NCBI GenBank assembly: GCA_023399465.1
Contig: JAEWPB010000053.1
Location: 1-53,538, forward strand
Length of the DNA stretch: 53,538 nt
From: Pseudomonadota bacterium
GTDB taxonomy: Bacteria; Pseudomonadota; Alphaproteobacteria; Rhizobiales; Rhizobiaceae
Direction of reading: 5' to 3'
How positions within the stretch are numbered: the first letter of the stretch is position 1; each line of letters begins with the position of its first letter. Below are positions 18,930 through 27,413 of the stretch, piece by piece. Under the pieces are notes generated by a model. It did no database searches, was not told where the DNA came from, and saw only the letters and a program-made list of their open reading frames with translations. The position numbers and the translations under genes are program-made.

Positions 18930-20341
18930 AAAAGGCCGCCTACTCGCTTCGCGGTCGCCTGCTCTTCTGGCTGCTCGCCGCGGCGGTGACCATTGCCGCC
19001 CTGGCGCTTCTCGATACCTACCGCGAGGCGGTTCAGACGGCCAATGCGGTGTCCGACCGCGTGCTCGCCGGTTCGGCGCTGGCGATTGCCGAACGCGTGG
19101 TGGTCGCCGAAGACGGCAGTCTCGAAGTCGATATTCCCTATGTCGCCCTCGAAATGCTGACCTCGGCTGCGCAGGACCGGGTGTTCTACCGGGTCGAGGG
19201 CCCGCCCGGGAATTTCATTACCGGCTACCAGTCGCTGCCTGTGATCTGGGACATGCAGGGCCGGAGCACCGCGTTCGACGATTCGGTATTCCGTGGCGAA
19301 CCAATTCGGGTGGCAACGCTGCAGCGCTCTGCGTCGACGGGGATCAAATCGGTTCCGTTCGTCGTGACCGTGGCGGAAACGACGATCGCCCGCCGGCAGT
19401 TGACGCAGGCAATCCTGTTTCGCTCGGCGCTGCGGCTCGCCTTCATGATCGGTGTCGCGGCGGCGATCGTATGGATCGCCGTGACATATTCGCTTCGCCC
19501 GCTCTACCGGCTAAGCGACGCAATCGCCGAACGCAGCCCGGATGATCTGCACCCGATCGAGCACACCGTGCCGAGCGAGGTCCAGGGCCTGGTCGATCGG
19601 CTGAACACCTTCATGCACAGGCTGCAGTCGGCGCTCGATGCGCTCAGGCATTTCACCGGCAATGCGAGCCACCAGCTGCGCACGCCGCTGGCGATCATCC
19701 GGACGCAGCTGGCCCTCTCCGGGCGGGCGACGACGCTGGCCGAGGCGCAGGCGGCAGCGCTGAAGGGCGACGGCGCGGTTGCGCATGCCGAACGGATCAT
19801 GGCGCAATTGCTGCTGATGGCGAAAATCGATGCCGTCGGTTCCGAAGCTGCGCGCGCCATTCCCCGCATCGACCTGCAGGCGCTGGCACAGGAGATCACC
19901 GCCGACCAGATACCCTCGGCCGCGGAAGCGGAGATCGATCTCGGCTTTGAAGGCGAAGGCCCGGTCCATGTCCGCGCCGAACCGCTTCTGATCGGAGAAT
20001 TGCTGCGCAACCTCATCGGCAACGCGATTGCCTATGCCGGCGCCAATGCAGAGGTGACGGTGCGCGTCCGGAAGGTGAAGGATGAAGTGCTGCTCGAGGT
20101 CGAGGACAACGGGCCGGGCATTGCCGTGGAAAAGCTTTCCAGCGTCCGCCATCGCTTCGCCCGCGGTGAGCACAAGGCCCCCGGCGCGGGACTTGGCCTC
20201 CCGATCGTCGAGGAGATCGCCGCGCTGTTTGGCGCCCGGCTCGAACTCCTGTCCGGGAAAAACGGGATGGGACTGAGGGCCGTCGTCCGCTTTCCCGCGG
20301 ACGCCGCCCGATCGAAAGCGGGAAGCCGAGCCGGTTGCTGA
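18926..20341 (+). CDS. tctE: Sensor histidine kinase TctE
   Basis: A 471-residue membrane kinase. One helix lies at about residues 12-28 and a second at about 168-188, enclosing a periplasmic sensor domain of the 2CSK_N type (LEVDIPYVALEML, SLPVIWDMQG). A HAMP-like linker follows, then a HisKA domain with phospho-acceptor His249 in NASHQLRTPLAII, and an ATPase domain with N box LRNLIGNAIAYA, G1 box VEDNGPGI and GAGLGLPIVEEI. It pairs with TctD. Its stop codon directly abuts the stop of the convergent Lrp/AsnC gene, with no base between them. Confidence 0.9.
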   Translation: MKKAAYSLRGRLLFWLLAAAVTIAALALLDTYREAVQTANAVSDRVLAGSALAIAERVVVAEDGSLEVDIPYVALEMLTSAAQDRVFYRVEGPPGNFITGYQSLPVIWDMQGRSTAFDDSVFRGEPIRVATLQRSASTGIKSVPFVVTVAETTIARRQLTQAILFRSALRLAFMIGVAAAIVWIAVTYSLRPLYRLSDAIAERSPDDLHPIEHTVPSEVQGLVDRLNTFMHRLQSALDALRHFTGNASHQLRTPLAIIRTQLALSGRATTLAEAQAAALKGDGAVAHAERIMAQLLLMAKIDAVGSEAARAIPRIDLQALAQEITADQIPSAAEAEIDLGFEGEGPVHVRAEPLLIGELLRNLIGNAIAYAGANAEVTVRVRKVKDEVLLEVEDNGPGIAVEKLSSVRHRFARGEHKAPGAGLGLPIVEEIAALFGARLELLSGKNGMGLRAVVRFPADAARSKAGSRAGC

Positions 20342-20578
20342 TCAGAAGGCGGTAAAGGTCAGGGTCGTCAAGCTGCGGACGATGCCGGGGATGCTGGCGA
20401 TGTGTTCGTTGATGAACTTGCCGATCTCCTGGTCATCCTTGACGTAGACCTTGAGGAGCAGGTCATATTCGCCGCTGGTCGAATAGAGCTCCGAGACCAG
20501 TTCGGTCTGGTAGATCGCGTCGGCAACCTCATAGGTCTTGCCCGGGGCGCACTGGAGCTGAACGAAGATTGGCTTCAT
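20342..20578 (-). CDS. Stand-alone Lrp/AsnC ligand-binding (RAM) domain protein
   Basis: A 78-residue protein consisting only of the amino-acid-sensing RAM domain of Lrp/AsnC regulators: KPIFVQLQCAPGKTYEVADA at the start, then SELYSTSGEYDLLLKVYV and a final RSLTTLTFTAF strand. No helix-turn-helix is present. Stand-alone RAM proteins form octamers and can bind amino acids or co-assemble with full-length Lrp proteins. ATG at 20578 matches the domain start. It lies 89 bp after the lysR gene of the lysine/pipecolate block on the same strand, so it may sense an amino acid of that pathway. Confidence 0.88.
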   Translation of the reverse strand: MKPIFVQLQCAPGKTYEVADAIYQTELVSELYSTSGEYDLLLKVYVKDDQEIGKFINEHIASIPGIVRSLTTLTFTAF

Positions 20579-20667
20579 GGGTCTGTCCTTGCGGAATGCT
20601 GTTCGAGCGGCGGCGGTCTCCGCCTTTTCGCGCACTATGGTCGAAAGCGGACCCGCGATGCAAGCGG

Positions 20668-21564
20668 CTATTCAGTCTTCTGCGCTTCCTTCTCTATCCA
20701 CTCGCGGAAGGCTTCGAGCGGCGGGTAGTTCACCCGTTCGACCGGGCAAGCGAGGTAGTAGCGTTCGGCGCTCTCCATTTCCCGGTTGATGGCGGCAACG
20801 AGATCGCCGCGCCTGAGTTCGTCCTGAATGAGGAATGTCGGCAGCAGCGCGACACCGAGGCCGGCGGTTGCTGCCTGCGCGGCGGTGGCGAACTGGTCGA
20901 ACAGCATGCCATGGACGCTGGCGGGAACCACGCCGTTGCTGGCCAGCCATTTTTCCCAGGCGTCCGGTCTGGTCGTCAGGTGCAGAAGCGGAACCTCGAG
21001 GAAATCCGCAGGCTCTTCCAGCCTGTGCTCCGCGAGGAACCCCGGGCTGCAGGCCGGGATCGTGGTTTCCGACATCAGGAAGGTGAGTTCGGCCCCCGGC
21101 CACAATGCGTGACCGAAGTGAACGGCGGCATCGATCGAATCGAGCCGGAAATCGAACGGCGAATAGCGCGTCATCAGATTGATGGTGATGCCCGGATTGG
21201 CGGCCAGGAATCGGCCGAGACGCGGTGCCAGCCAGCGCGTGCCGAAGGTCGGCAGAATGGCGAGGTTGAGCGTGCCGCCGCGCGGGTTGGCGCGCAGGTT
21301 CAAGGACGCACTGGATATGCGCCGCAAGGCTTCCCGGATTTCGCGGACATAGCTGTCGCCGGCGGGGGTGAGGCGGATCGTCTGGCGCTCGCGCACGAAC
21401 AGATCGACGCCGAGCTGCTCTTCAAGCGCACGGATCTGGCGGCTGACCGCGCTCTGCGTCAGGTCGAGTTCCTTGGCGGCCGCGGTGACGCTTTCGGTGC
21501 GTGCGGCGGCCTCGAAGGCAGCGAGCAGCGAGATCGATGGCAGGAAGCGGCGCGCCGGCAGCAT
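20668..21564 (-). CDS. LysR-family regulator divergent from the hglS operon
   Basis: A 298-residue LysR regulator of the GcvA-like type. The helix-turn-helix is at about residues 9-67: LAAFEAAARTESVTAAAKEL and LTQSAVSRQIRALEEQLGV. The effector-binding domain follows (LNLAILPTFGTRWLAPRL, GLGVALLPTFLIQDELRRG). A strong AGGAGGGA ribosome site precedes the ATG at 21564. It is divergent from hglS with 130 bp between the starts, the classic arrangement for a LysR activator of the adjacent catabolic operon. The likely inducer is a lysine or pipecolate intermediate; this is inference. Confidence 0.9.
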   Translation of the reverse strand: MLPARRFLPSISLLAAFEAAARTESVTAAAKELDLTQSAVSRQIRALEEQLGVDLFVRERQTIRLTPAGDSYVREIREALRRISSASLNLRANPRGGTLNLAILPTFGTRWLAPRLGRFLAANPGITINLMTRYSPFDFRLDSIDAAVHFGHALWPGAELTFLMSETTIPACSPGFLAEHRLEEPADFLEVPLLHLTTRPDAWEKWLASNGVVPASVHGMLFDQFATAAQAATAGLGVALLPTFLIQDELRRGDLVAAINREMESAERYYLACPVERVNYPPLEAFREWIEKEAQKTE

Positions 21565-21592
21565 GTCATTCCCTCCTGGAATGAACTGTTGA

Positions 21593-21608
21593 GAATTTGT
21601 CGATATTC
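21593..21608. promoter_or_regulatory. Candidate LysR-type binding site upstream of hglS
   Basis: GAAT and ATTC are arranged as an inverted repeat around eight bases in the AT-rich centre of the lysR-hglS intergenic region. LysR proteins bind short interrupted dyads in such positions. The arms are only four bases, so chance occurrence is possible. Confidence 0.3.
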
Positions 21609-21694
21609 ACTGCCAAAGGGCCAAAGTAAAGCCGTTTGCAGAGAAATTTCGGAATGAACCCGTCTGCCGACGCAAAACATATCGAGGTCCCGCC

Positions 21695-23104
21695 ATGGCA
21701 AAAGCCGTCTTCGTTTCCACCGATGCGATCCGATCCCTTTTCACGGAAGCCATGTCGCAAATGTACCGCACGGAAGTGCCGCAATACGGCACGCTGGTCG
21801 AGCTGGTGGCCGACGTGAATGCCGAGGTGCTGGAAGCCAACCCGGAAACCAGGGCGCAGCTCGAACGTCTCGGCGAACTTGACCGCATCAATGTCGAGCG
21901 CCATGGCGCGATCCGGCTTGGAACTGCTGCGGAACTCCACACCATGCGCCGGTTGTTTGCGGTGATGGGGATGCATTCCGTCGGCTACTATGACCTCTCG
22001 GTTGCCGGCGTGCCGGTGCATTCGACCTGTTTCCGTCCGATCGACGAAGTCGCGCTGAATATCAATCCCTTCCGCGTCTTCACCTCGCTGCTGCGCCTCG
22101 AACTGATTGAGGATGCGGAGCTGCGCGGAGAGGCCGAGGCGATCCTCGCCCGCCGCAACATCTTCACGGCTCGTGCTGTCGCGTTGATCGAACAGTTTGA
22201 GCGTGACGGCGGGCTGAATGAGGCGGACGCGAACGAATTCGTCAACGAAGCGCTCGAAACCTTCCGCTGGCATAGCGAGGCGACCGTCAGCGCCGAGACC
22301 TACAAGCGCCTGCATGACGCCCACCGCCTGATCGCCGACGTCGTCAGCTTCAAGGGGCCGCACATCAATCACCTGACGCCGCGCACGCTCGACATCGACG
22401 CCGTGCAGAAAGGGATGCCGGAACGCGGCATCACGCCGAAGGCCGTCATCGAAGGCCCGCCGCGCCGCGCCTGCGATATTCTTCTGCGCCAGACCAGCTT
22501 CAAGGCGCTGGAAGAGGCGATCGTTTTTGTCGGTGGCGACGGCGCCTCTGCAGGGACACACACGGCCCGTTTCGGCGAGATCGAACAGCGCGGCGTGGCG
22601 CTGACGGCAAAGGGGCGCGCGCTCTATGACCGGTTGCTCTCTACGGTTCGCTCTGAAGTTCAGGTCGGCGCCGGTGGCGCCAAGGCCCGCGACTATGACG
22701 GCGAGCTTGCCGAGCAGTTCAAGGATTTCCCCGACAGCTGGGATGCGCTGCGGGCCGAGGGGCTTGCCTTCTTCCGCTATTCGCCGACCGAGGCGGGCAA
22801 GCAGGCGGCTGTGCGCGGCGGGCTGAGCATCGACGTCGACGAACTGGTCGCGAAGGGCTTCCTGCGGTTCGATCCGATCGTCTACGAGGACTTCCTGCCG
22901 GTCAGCGCCGCCGGCATCTTCCAGTCGAACCTTGGTACCGACCAGCAGCAGAACTATGCGACACGCTCGAACCGCGACGCCTTCGAGGATGCGCTGGGCG
23001 CAAAGGTCCAGGACGAGCTTGCGCTCTACACGGAAACCCAGGCCCAGTCGATCGCGGTCGCCTGCGCCGAGCTTGGACTTGCGCCGCGGAAGTCGGTTGC
23101 CTGA
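21695..23104 (+). CDS. hglS: 2-oxoadipate dioxygenase/decarboxylase (HglS, DUF1338)
   Basis: A 469-residue DUF1338 (VOC-superfamily) enzyme. HglS of Pseudomonas putida converts 2-oxoadipate and O2 to D-2-hydroxyglutarate and CO2 with Fe(II). The residues reported for that enzyme are at matching positions here: His70 and Arg74 in VERHGAIRLG, His226 in GPHINHLTPRTLDID, and a Glu at 295 in ARFGEIEQRG. Length matches. It is the first gene of a five-gene plus-strand operon, with a GAGGTCC ribosome site upstream of the ATG. The next gene oxidises its product, which strongly supports the assignment. Confidence 0.9.
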   Translation: MAKAVFVSTDAIRSLFTEAMSQMYRTEVPQYGTLVELVADVNAEVLEANPETRAQLERLGELDRINVERHGAIRLGTAAELHTMRRLFAVMGMHSVGYYDLSVAGVPVHSTCFRPIDEVALNINPFRVFTSLLRLELIEDAELRGEAEAILARRNIFTARAVALIEQFERDGGLNEADANEFVNEALETFRWHSEATVSAETYKRLHDAHRLIADVVSFKGPHINHLTPRTLDIDAVQKGMPERGITPKAVIEGPPRRACDILLRQTSFKALEEAIVFVGGDGASAGTHTARFGEIEQRGVALTAKGRALYDRLLSTVRSEVQVGAGGAKARDYDGELAEQFKDFPDSWDALRAEGLAFFRYSPTEAGKQAAVRGGLSIDVDELVAKGFLRFDPIVYEDFLPVSAAGIFQSNLGTDQQQNYATRSNRDAFEDALGAKVQDELALYTETQAQSIAVACAELGLAPRKSVA

Positions 23105-23109
23105 TCCCG

Positions 23110-26064
23110 ATGGGCCTGGTCGTCCGCCACCATCAGACGGGTGAGCTGCAGCTGCGGGCGTTTCTCGACGCCCTGCAGGCTTCCGGCTATCGGGGCGATT
23201 TTGCCGATGACGCGGCCACGCGTACGGCATTTTCGACCGACAACAGCATCTATCAGGTGCGACCGGCGGCGGTGCTCTTTCCGCGTGAACCGGAGGATCT
23301 GCAGAGGATCGTCCGGCTGGCCGGATCAGGGCAGTTCGGGCCTATTGCGCTCTCGCCGCGCGGTGGCGGAACCGGCACGAATGGACAATCGCTGACGACG
23401 GGCGTGATCGTCGATACGTCGCGCTACCTGAACCACATCATTGCCTTCGATGAAGAAAAGCGGCTGGTCACCGTCGGCCCGGGCGTCGTGCTCGACCAGT
23501 TGAACGCCTTCCTGAAGCCCTATGGCCTGTTCTTCCCGCCGACGGTCTCGACCTCGTCGCGCGCCACGCTCGGCGGGATGGTTGCCACAGACGCATCCGG
23601 CAAGGGATCCCGTATCTACGGGCGTACGTCCGATTACATCGAGGCACTTGAAATCGTCCTGCCCGACGGCCAGGAATTTACGGTCAAAAGCCTGACCCCG
23701 GAAGCTCTAGAGGACATTTGCCGCCGGGACGATAGCGTCGGTCGCGTTCATGCCGAGGTCCGCCGGGTCGTCACCGAACGGGCGGCATTGATCGCCGAAG
23801 TGTTCCCGGAAATGAACCGCGGGCTCACCGGCTACAATCTTCGCCAAGTGCTCGCTGACGACGGTACCTTCAATCTGGCCCGTTTGCTTGCGGGGTCGGA
23901 AGGCACGCTGGCACTGACGAAGTCGATAACCTTCCGGGTCATTCCGCGTCCCGCCCAGCGCGCGATCGTGGCGATCCGCTACGCCGACTTCCAAGCGGCG
24001 CTGGTGGACGTGCAGCGGCTTCTCGCGGCCAATCCTGCGGCAATCGAGATCCTCGACGACAAGGTTCTGGCGGTCGCCACGCAGGACGTGATTTGGGCGG
24101 GCATCGAGACCGTGCTCGGCGGCGAGCCGCCACGGCCGGTCGGCGGTCTGAACTTCGTGGAATTTGTCGGCGACAGCGAACAGGCCGTCGGTGAACAGGT
24201 CGAACGCCTCGAGGCGCTGCTTGCCGCTGATGCCGGGACGGCGATGGACTGGAAGGTCGTGCGTGATCCCGTAACCGTGACCCAGATGTGGGAGTTGCGC
24301 AAGAAGGCGGTCGGTCTGCTCGGCAAGATGCCGGGTAAGCGCCAGGGCATCCCCTTCGTTGAGGACACGGCCGTGCCGCCGGAAAATCTCGCCGCCTATG
24401 TCGCCGAGTTTCGGGCGATGCTGGACGGCTATGGATTGACCTACGGCATGTTCGGCCATGCCGATGTCGGCTGCCTGCATGTCCGTCCGGCGCTCGACAT
24501 GACAAATCCTGATGACGCCAGCCTGATCCGCCCGATTTCCGACCGGGTTGCCGAACTGACGCGCAAGTATGGCGGCCTGCTCTGGGGCGAGCACGGGCGG
24601 GGATTTCGCGGCGAGTACTCCCCATTCTTCTTCGGTCCGACGCTGTATGACGAGTTGTGCCGCATCAAGGCGGCCTTCGACCCGCAGAACGTCTTCAATC
24701 CGGGAAAGCTTGCGACCCCCGGCGAGATTGGCGGCGTCGACCACATCGATGATGTGCCGCTGCGGGGTGAGTTCGACCGGACGTTAGCACCGCCGCGCGC
24801 TGCGGAGTTCGACCGCGCGGTTGCCTGCAACGGCAATGGTGCCTGCCATTCATGGAACGTATACGAGCCGATGTGCCCGTCCTTCAAGGCGACCGGCAAT
24901 CGGACACAGTCACCCAAGGGGCGCGCGGCGTTGCTGCGCGAATGGGCGCGACTGGAGACCGAAGTTCAGGGTAATGGCGCCGACAGGGGCGCGCTTCATG
25001 CCTTCGAGGATCAGGTGAAGCAATCGCTTTCGACCTGCCTGTCCTGCAAGGCCTGCTCCAATCAATGCCCGGTCAAGGTCGATATCCCGTCGATGAAGGC
25101 CCGCTTCCTCCATGGCTACCACAGGCGTGTCGGCCGCAGCCGGCGCGACCGTCTGGTTGCCCGCATGGAACACGCGCTCGCCCTCGGCCGGCGCCTGCCT
25201 CGGCTGGCCAATGCGATTGCCGGCAACAGGTTGGCCGGATCCATGCTGGCGAAAAGCTTCGGCCTGGTCGACCTGCCATCCTTCTCCGCGTCATCGGGCG
25301 GGGGGAAGCGCTATGCGGATCCGGCGACGATCGCGGCACTTTCCGCAATCGAAAAGCAGCGGGCGGTCGTGCTCCTGGAAGATACCTTCACCGCGACCTT
25401 CGATCGTCCGGTGATCGATGCAATCGATATGCTTCTGACCCGGATTGGCTGCCGGGTCTATCGAGGGCGGCCGCGCGCCAACGGCAAGGCCCTGCACGTG
25501 CTCGGCATGCTCGACCGCTTTCGTCCGGTGGCGGAAGCGGCCGTCGACGATCTCGCCCGATGGGCGGCAACCGGCGTGCCGGTGATCGGGGCGGAGACGG
25601 TCACGGCCCTGATGCACGAGCAGGAATATGCCGACGCGACTGCACGCAAACCGGCTATCGTCGTTCAGTCGGTCGACCAGTTCCTCGCGAACGGGATTAC
25701 GGCCGGCCGTTTTGCGATCGGCAAGGTCGAGGCGCGCGGCCCCTTCACCATCCTCCTGCATTGCACGGAAAAGACAGCCCGGCCGAAGACGGCGGCGAAC
25801 TGGGCGGCCATCTTTGAAGCTTTCGGCCAGAAGGCGGAAGTGCCGGCGACTGGATGCTGCGGCATGGCCGGTTTGTTCGGACATCAAGTCGAGCATCAGG
25901 ACATGTCGAAGACGCTTTTTGACGCGAGCTGGCGCCCGCATCTTGATAAAATCGAGCCAATGGCCATTCTTGCTACCGGCTTTTCCTGTCGATGCCAGAC
26001 AGAGCGGTTTCAGGGCATGCGTCCACGCCATCCGGCTGAAGCACTGATCGAGTTGTTGAACTGA
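23110..26064 (+). CDS. FAD/4Fe-4S D-2-hydroxyglutarate dehydrogenase (YdiJ type)
   Basis: A 984-residue flavo-iron-sulfur enzyme. The N-terminal FAD-binding-4 domain (about 40-260) shows SPRGGGTGTNGQSLTTGVIV and TLGGMVATDASGKGSR, followed by an FAD-oxidase C-terminal domain ending LWGEHGRGFRGEYSP. A ferredoxin-like Fe-S motif has Cys643, 646, 649 and 653 (CLSCKACSNQCPVKVD). The C-terminal CCG-type domain contains ATGCCGMAGLFG. YdiJ-like proteins of this architecture act as D-2-hydroxyglutarate dehydrogenases giving 2-oxoglutarate. It starts five bases after hglS, so the two are co-translated. No good ribosome site is visible before ATG 23110, as expected for coupling. Confidence 0.88.
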   Translation: MGLVVRHHQTGELQLRAFLDALQASGYRGDFADDAATRTAFSTDNSIYQVRPAAVLFPREPEDLQRIVRLAGSGQFGPIALSPRGGGTGTNGQSLTTGVIVDTSRYLNHIIAFDEEKRLVTVGPGVVLDQLNAFLKPYGLFFPPTVSTSSRATLGGMVATDASGKGSRIYGRTSDYIEALEIVLPDGQEFTVKSLTPEALEDICRRDDSVGRVHAEVRRVVTERAALIAEVFPEMNRGLTGYNLRQVLADDGTFNLARLLAGSEGTLALTKSITFRVIPRPAQRAIVAIRYADFQAALVDVQRLLAANPAAIEILDDKVLAVATQDVIWAGIETVLGGEPPRPVGGLNFVEFVGDSEQAVGEQVERLEALLAADAGTAMDWKVVRDPVTVTQMWELRKKAVGLLGKMPGKRQGIPFVEDTAVPPENLAAYVAEFRAMLDGYGLTYGMFGHADVGCLHVRPALDMTNPDDASLIRPISDRVAELTRKYGGLLWGEHGRGFRGEYSPFFFGPTLYDELCRIKAAFDPQNVFNPGKLATPGEIGGVDHIDDVPLRGEFDRTLAPPRAAEFDRAVACNGNGACHSWNVYEPMCPSFKATGNRTQSPKGRAALLREWARLETEVQGNGADRGALHAFEDQVKQSLSTCLSCKACSNQCPVKVDIPSMKARFLHGYHRRVGRSRRDRLVARMEHALALGRRLPRLANAIAGNRLAGSMLAKSFGLVDLPSFSASSGGGKRYADPATIAALSAIEKQRAVVLLEDTFTATFDRPVIDAIDMLLTRIGCRVYRGRPRANGKALHVLGMLDRFRPVAEAAVDDLARWAATGVPVIGAETVTALMHEQEYADATARKPAIVVQSVDQFLANGITAGRFAIGKVEARGPFTILLHCTEKTARPKTAANWAAIFEAFGQKAEVPATGCCGMAGLFGHQVEHQDMSKTLFDASWRPHLDKIEPMAILATGFSCRCQTERFQGMRPRHPAEALIELLN

Positions 26065-26078
26065 AATGGAAGCATGAG

Positions 26079-27362
26079 ATGCTGAATGATCCCCGCTCCC
26101 ACGGCCTCTGGGAAAGAACCGCTCCGCTCCCCCCGGCCACGGCGCCGCTTTCCGGCGACGCGTCCGCTGACGTCGTGATCGTCGGCGGGGGGTTCACCGG
26201 CATGTCTGCCGCCCTGCACCTGGCTGAAGCCGGTACGAAGGTGACCGTGCTCGAAGCCGTCGAGATCGGGTTCGGCGGCGCGGGACGAAATGTCGGTCTG
26301 ATCAACGGCGGCATGTGGGTGATGCCCAACGACATTCCCGGCGTGCTCGGACCGGTGCACGGCGAGCGTTCGCTCGAGCTGCTCGGCAAGGCACCCTTGC
26401 TGGTGCGCGAAGTCGTGGAAAAGCACCAGATCGCCTGCGAGATCGAGAAGAACGGCACGCTGCATCTCGCGGTCGGCAACGAAGGCCTCGCGGAGCTTCA
26501 GGAACGCCACCGTCAATGGTCTGCACGCGGTGCGCCGGTGCAGCTTCTCTCCGCCGATGAGACGGCCGCACGCGTCGGCAGCAGGGCCTATGCTGGATCG
26601 CTGTTCGATCCGCGTGCCGGCACGCTGCAGCCGCTTGCCTATGTGCGCGGACTGGCCACAGCTGCGATCAAGGCTGGCGCAACCGTCCATACGGGCAGTG
26701 CGGTTGTCGCAACCGAGCGCCACGGCGGAGGCTGGAAGGTCAGGACCGCTCGAGGCGCGGTCTCGGCCAAGTGGATCATTGTTGCCACCGATGCCTACAG
26801 CACCGGCCCGTGGGAAAAGGTTCGCACCGAGCAGATCCACCTGCCCTACTTCAACTTCGCGACGAAGCCGCTCAGCGCCAATGTGCGCAAGACGATCCTG
26901 CCCAACTGCGAGGGATGCTGGGATACCAAGGAGATCCTGTCGTCGTTCCGCATGGATCAGGCCGGGCGTCTCGTGTTCGGAAGCGTCGGGGCGCTGCGCA
27001 ACACCGGCTATGCCGTTCACAAGGCTTGGTCGCAGCGTTCGCTGAAGCGTCTGTTCCCGCAACTCGGCGACATAGAATTCGAGTGCGAATGGTACGGCAA
27101 GATCGGCATGACCGACGATGCCGTTCCGCGCTTCCACAAGTTCGCCGAAAACGTAGTCGGTTTCTCCGGCTATAACGGCCGCGGCATTGCACCGGGCACC
27201 GCCTTCGGTAAAGTGCTCGCCGAACACGTTCTGGGGGGCATTTCCGAGGAGGAGTTGCCGTTGCCCTTGACCGAGCCTCGCGACCAGGGTTTCCGCACCA
27301 TGAAGGAAATCTACTACGAAGCCGGTGCCCAGATCGCCCATTTCGCCACGGCCCGTTTCTGA
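26079..27362 (+). CDS. amaA: DAO-family FAD oxidase, probable L-pipecolate oxidase (AmaA-like)
   Basis: A 427-residue FAD-dependent amine oxidase of the D-amino-acid-oxidase fold. The dinucleotide-binding motif GGGFTG is at residues 36-41 (DVVIVGGGFTGMSAALHL), and the second FAD region GYNGRGIAPGTAFGKVLAE is near the C-terminus. Family members oxidise secondary amines (pipecolate, sarcosine, gamma-glutamylputrescine). Its place in front of an AmaB-type aldehyde dehydrogenase and behind hglS favours L-pipecolate oxidase, giving delta-1-piperideine-6-carboxylate. Motifs alone do not fix the substrate. It is 14 bp after the dehydrogenase gene, with a GGAAGC ribosome site. Confidence 0.75.
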   Translation: MLNDPRSHGLWERTAPLPPATAPLSGDASADVVIVGGGFTGMSAALHLAEAGTKVTVLEAVEIGFGGAGRNVGLINGGMWVMPNDIPGVLGPVHGERSLELLGKAPLLVREVVEKHQIACEIEKNGTLHLAVGNEGLAELQERHRQWSARGAPVQLLSADETAARVGSRAYAGSLFDPRAGTLQPLAYVRGLATAAIKAGATVHTGSAVVATERHGGGWKVRTARGAVSAKWIIVATDAYSTGPWEKVRTEQIHLPYFNFATKPLSANVRKTILPNCEGCWDTKEILSSFRMDQAGRLVFGSVGALRNTGYAVHKAWSQRSLKRLFPQLGDIEFECEWYGKIGMTDDAVPRFHKFAENVVGFSGYNGRGIAPGTAFGKVLAEHVLGGISEEELPLPLTEPRDQGFRTMKEIYYEAGAQIAHFATARF

Positions 27363-27413
27363 CGGGCCGGGCGCATACCTACACCCGACATGCCAACCAA
27401 TGGAAAGACGAAC

